A DNA stretch of 64,000 bases from Bin87 sp965232895. Its GTDB lineage: Bacteria; Chloroflexota; Dehalococcoidia; Lucifugimonadales; UBA3495. Made by a program: the position numbers and the translations under genes. The first letter of the stretch is position 1; each line of letters begins with the position of its first letter. The notes beneath the pieces are model-generated. The model was given only the letters and a program-made list of their open reading frames with translations. It did not search any database and had not been told where the DNA came from. The stretch spans positions 3,286,001-3,350,000 of the forward strand of contig OZ247430.1 in NCBI GenBank assembly GCA_965232895.1. Reading direction: 5' to 3'. Positions 62,401 to 64,000 of the stretch are shown here, in pieces.

Positions 62401-64000
62401 GGCCACGACGTCGGACGATACGGACGAGCCCGACGAAACGTTCACTATCGGCCTCGGTACTCTGCCCACAGGCTACAAACCGGCCGGCGGCGCGCCCACC
62501 GTGACGATCGTCGATGACGACCCCTTGCCGACGGTGACACTGCAAACCGATAGTCCGACCGTGACCGAGGGCGAGTTCGTCTGGATCACGGCCAGCCTCA
62601 GCAACCCGTCGGTCGAGGATGTCGCGCTCGATGTTTCCGTCGCGCCGGTCGCGCCGACGGTCGCGGCGGACGGCTCGCTCAGTCCCGCAACCGCGCTGTC
62701 AATCGCGGCCGGCGACACGACCAGCACGGGTCCGGTGGCGTTCACGGCGACCGATGACAACATCCACCAGTCGAGCGACGCGACGCCGAAGACGTTCGAG
62801 ATTTCGGCCACTGCCAGCGGCGGCAACGGCGTGGGCGCGCCGGATACGATCACTATCAAGATCGTGGACGATGAGTCGATGCCGGAGGTGAGCGTCACCG
62901 CTGGCGTCGGGGTAACCGAGGGTGGAGACGCCAGCTTCACCGTCACCGCCAGCCCGGCGCCGGCGGCGGACCTGGACGTGAGCGTCACCGTGTCCCAGAG
63001 CGGCGACTACGGCGCGGCCACTGGTCAGCAGACGGTGACCATCCCGAGCGCGGGCAGCGCCACGCTGACGGTGGGCACCGCCAACGACGACGCGGACGAG
63101 GCCGACGGGTCGGTAACGGCGACGCTGGATACGCCGGCCGCCAACGCCGGCTACACGGTGTCGAGCGCGGCCGGTTCGGCGAGCGTGGCGGTCGCGGATG
63201 ATGACGTTCCCGCGCCACCAGGCTACACCGTGGATGCCGCCGTGGTCACACAGGTGAAAGCGCTGGCGGCGCAGACGGAGCACGGCACGGCGCACATCAA
63301 CCGTTGGAACCGGGTGCTGGTCGCATTTGGCGAGCACGATGGCGCCGGCGTCACCGGTGGCCCCATGTCCGCGTCCGAAGCGCAACAGATGGTCAGCACG
63401 TCTAACAACTACGTTCCCGTGTGGAATCTCGTGGTCGCTGAGCTAACGGCGCTGGAAGCGGCGGCGGTGGCGCAGCCGGAGATCAGCATTGTCGCCGGGG
63501 CCGGCGTGACCGAGGGCTCCGACGTCACCTTCGACTTGACGGCCAGTCCCGCGCCGGCGGCCGACCTCGATGTCAGCGTAGCAGTCACAGTAAGCGGCGA
63601 CTACGGGGTCAGCGCGGCAAGTCACACCGTAACGATTCCAACCACTGGCAGCGCGACCTTAACGCTGTCCACGACCAACGACTCGACCGACGAAGCCGAC
63701 GGCTCGGTCACGGCGACTGTGAACACCGGCAGCGGCTACACGGTCTCGAGCACGCAGAGTTCGGGTACCGTAACTGTCGCCGACGACGATCCGACCGTAA
63801 CTTCTGAGGTGAAGATCACTGCTGACGGCGATGTCGACGAGGGTGACGTCGCGTCGTTTACGCTCGTCGCCACGCCAGCGCCCACTGCGCCGCTGCCAGT
63901 CAACGTAACGGTGGCGACGTCTACCCACAGCACGTTCAACTATGGAATCACGCAAGGTCCGCGCACCGTTACCATTCCGACGACCGGCAGCGTGAAGTTA
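59465..64000 (+). CDS. Secreted kexin-like serine protease with Calx-beta repeats (cut by window end)
   Basis: The frame is open from the ATG at 59465 (MIRGYFSRYLY) to the window edge, 1512 codons. An Arg-rich start and the helix ALLLVMLGVALFGSP ending at DAVA-QS form a signal peptide. A first Calx-beta-like domain (about 80-190) and a pro-region follow. The S8 domain has AIVDRTWE (Asp about 460), SPYHGTAVAGIVGA (His about 497) and FSGTSAATPIVSG (Ser about 670). A P-domain (DYRWTLVSPSGTE, NPNGAWTLKV), the kexin/furin hallmark, follows. The rest is repeated Calx-beta-like units with VTEG and D-D motifs. A large exported or surface protease. Confidence 0.9.
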   Translation, partial: MIRGYFSRYLYAFREGRVHNSVHSNAGRGTFRPGRHGSAPRVVAAATALLLVMLGVALFGSPANDAVAQSPAVQLDRTVVVEGETAVLQITNAPAARAHFIRLKPFSDPYTASASDLELRGDNDAVASAGTAVSVTRASDGSAQFSAVVRSDDLSDPGETFGVQLCSSATECSGDALLGEWTLTINEPGATQDDPGEGLIDDDLGGSSLDEVEDGRSVLDFFADDGTYRLQDGDNEIPLRLLSPFGAAAQSAHGAQGAQGAQESANGTELSALAADAGSAYAPPADASDRVATPSNWLVADTGQLYLLVGGVNVLFHTYVSETQIQAIWDQHGIPSERVSAIGELPNAYMVQTVSDVESLQLAAALAAEPSVDSVAPNFFTPPASEPILQLSSYGQFTNLAKARCILTQNPYPDKLSGCLWHLNADGAYRYYGSKPTIDINLSNVWDTTMGAGVTVAIVDRTWEATHEDIRDNVDSARSQLWGGYTGERSDVSSPYHGTAVAGIVGARDNTVGGRGVAPRVSLVNYNSLDSHNSANHAAALTLNMQTIAAYNMSYSGHDTYGLSGGIGLWWNAVTEGTKKGFGGKGSSYVSGVGNGAAASKKGDGWATLDEMNNHPGIIPVCAVTAYGKRAHYSETGPSLWICAPSGGGGPSILAPIGRNHYTSVFSGTSAATPIVSGVVALMRSANADLTWRDVKVILANTAQKNDPNHGGWMSGATKYGSTTDSYAFNYQYGFGTVDAKAAVTAASSWDLLPVMKKTEATTRTVVSLPKSGSEISISLNIQSAIDFTEHVLIAVDTDTVDIRDYRWTLVSPSGTESLLAPQAGCGERGCATGGFFKFASSRHLGENPNGAWTLKVKRYAPDPTNCRNGRDINGYYNSYCQRLSWYDEEIEAVQVVVTGHKSSTAQPLKLTVSPLSLTEGEEVDVSVTLTGTAPTQDLVIPLAFTDETTTAAGTTGGDYASLASITIPAGALTASVKLATTSDDTDEPDETFTIGLGTLPTGYKPAGGAPTVTIVDDDPLPTVTLQTDSPTVTEGEFVWITASLSNPSVEDVALDVSVAPVAPTVAADGSLSPATALSIAAGDTTSTGPVAFTATDDNIHQSSDATPKTFEISATASGGNGVGAPDTITIKIVDDESMPEVSVTAGVGVTEGGDASFTVTASPAPAADLDVSVTVSQSGDYGAATGQQTVTIPSAGSATLTVGTANDDADEADGSVTATLDTPAANAGYTVSSAAGSASVAVADDDVPAPPGYTVDAAVVTQVKALAAQTEHGTAHINRWNRVLVAFGEHDGAGVTGGPMSASEAQQMVSTSNNYVPVWNLVVAELTALEAAAVAQPEISIVAGAGVTEGSDVTFDLTASPAPAADLDVSVAVTVSGDYGVSAASHTVTIPTTGSATLTLSTTNDSTDEADGSVTATVNTGSGYTVSSTQSSGTVTVADDDPTVTSEVKITADGDVDEGDVASFTLVATPAPTAPLPVNVTVATSTHSTFNYGITQGPRTVTIPTTGSVKL

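Overview
This is a GC-rich (clearly above 60% by eye) bacterial window, densely coded on both strands, with no rRNA, tRNA or CRISPR array that I could find. Two families of short-chain dehydrogenases, F420/FMN luciferase-like fragments, class III CoA transferases, a DUF35/thiolase pair, an enolase-superfamily dehydratase, an amidase, a hydantoinase-like amidohydrolase, a glycine-betaine pathway and a multidomain secreted protease suggest a free-living or host-associated marine heterotroph. A Chloroflexota lineage such as SAR202/Dehalococcoidia is my best guess, but this is inference from gene style, not from a phylogenetic marker.

Layout. 1-4.6 kb: a transporter end, two divergent SDR genes, an MFS transporter and an alpha/beta hydrolase. 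4.7-9.2 kb: a YhaN/YhaO-type ATPase-nuclease pair. 9.7-11 kb: a metzincin protease and a membrane-anchored partner. 11.5-12.4 kb: a transposase fragment fused to a broken luciferase-like gene. 12.4-18 kb: a minus-strand run holding two paralogous proteins resembling uracil-DNA glycosylases, an NHL propeller, a lipoprotein, a UGSC-type selenoprotein read through an in-frame TGA, and its conserved-looking partner behind a good sigma70 promoter. 18.3-21.3 kb: remnants and mobile debris. 21.4-23.7 kb: a GlcG-like gene, then glycine/sarcosine and sarcosine/dimethylglycine methyltransferases that together would make glycine betaine. 24.2-29.3 kb: a DEAD-box helicase with a zinc ribbon, Tex, and a fatty-acid desaturase. 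29.8-39.1 kb: an area full of miniature inverted-repeat elements around a thiolase/DUF35 pair, a tandem-fused CoA transferase and a methyltransferase. 39.2-43.1 kb: three tandem cupins, a DUF2851 protein, a small membrane protein and a metallo-beta-lactamase-fold enzyme. 43.2-44.6 kb: an intact IS4-type insertion sequence flanked by palindromes. 44.8-58.7 kb: a catabolic block (crotonase, ureohydrolase, phospholipase D-like, carboxymuconolactone-decarboxylase-like, phosphotriesterase-like, DHA2 transporter, ThDP enzyme, a HEPN-like pair, amidase, enolase-superfamily enzyme, hydantoinase-like enzyme, acyl-CoA-dehydrogenase-like enzyme). 59.5-64 kb: a secreted kexin-like serine protease with Calx-beta-type repeats that runs off the window.

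The most noteworthy items are the TGA-encoded UGSC selenoprotein with a SECIS-like hairpin, the two diverged glycosylase-like paralogues beside it, and a miniature-element family present in six copies, each bounded by a perfect but different 10-bp target duplication.
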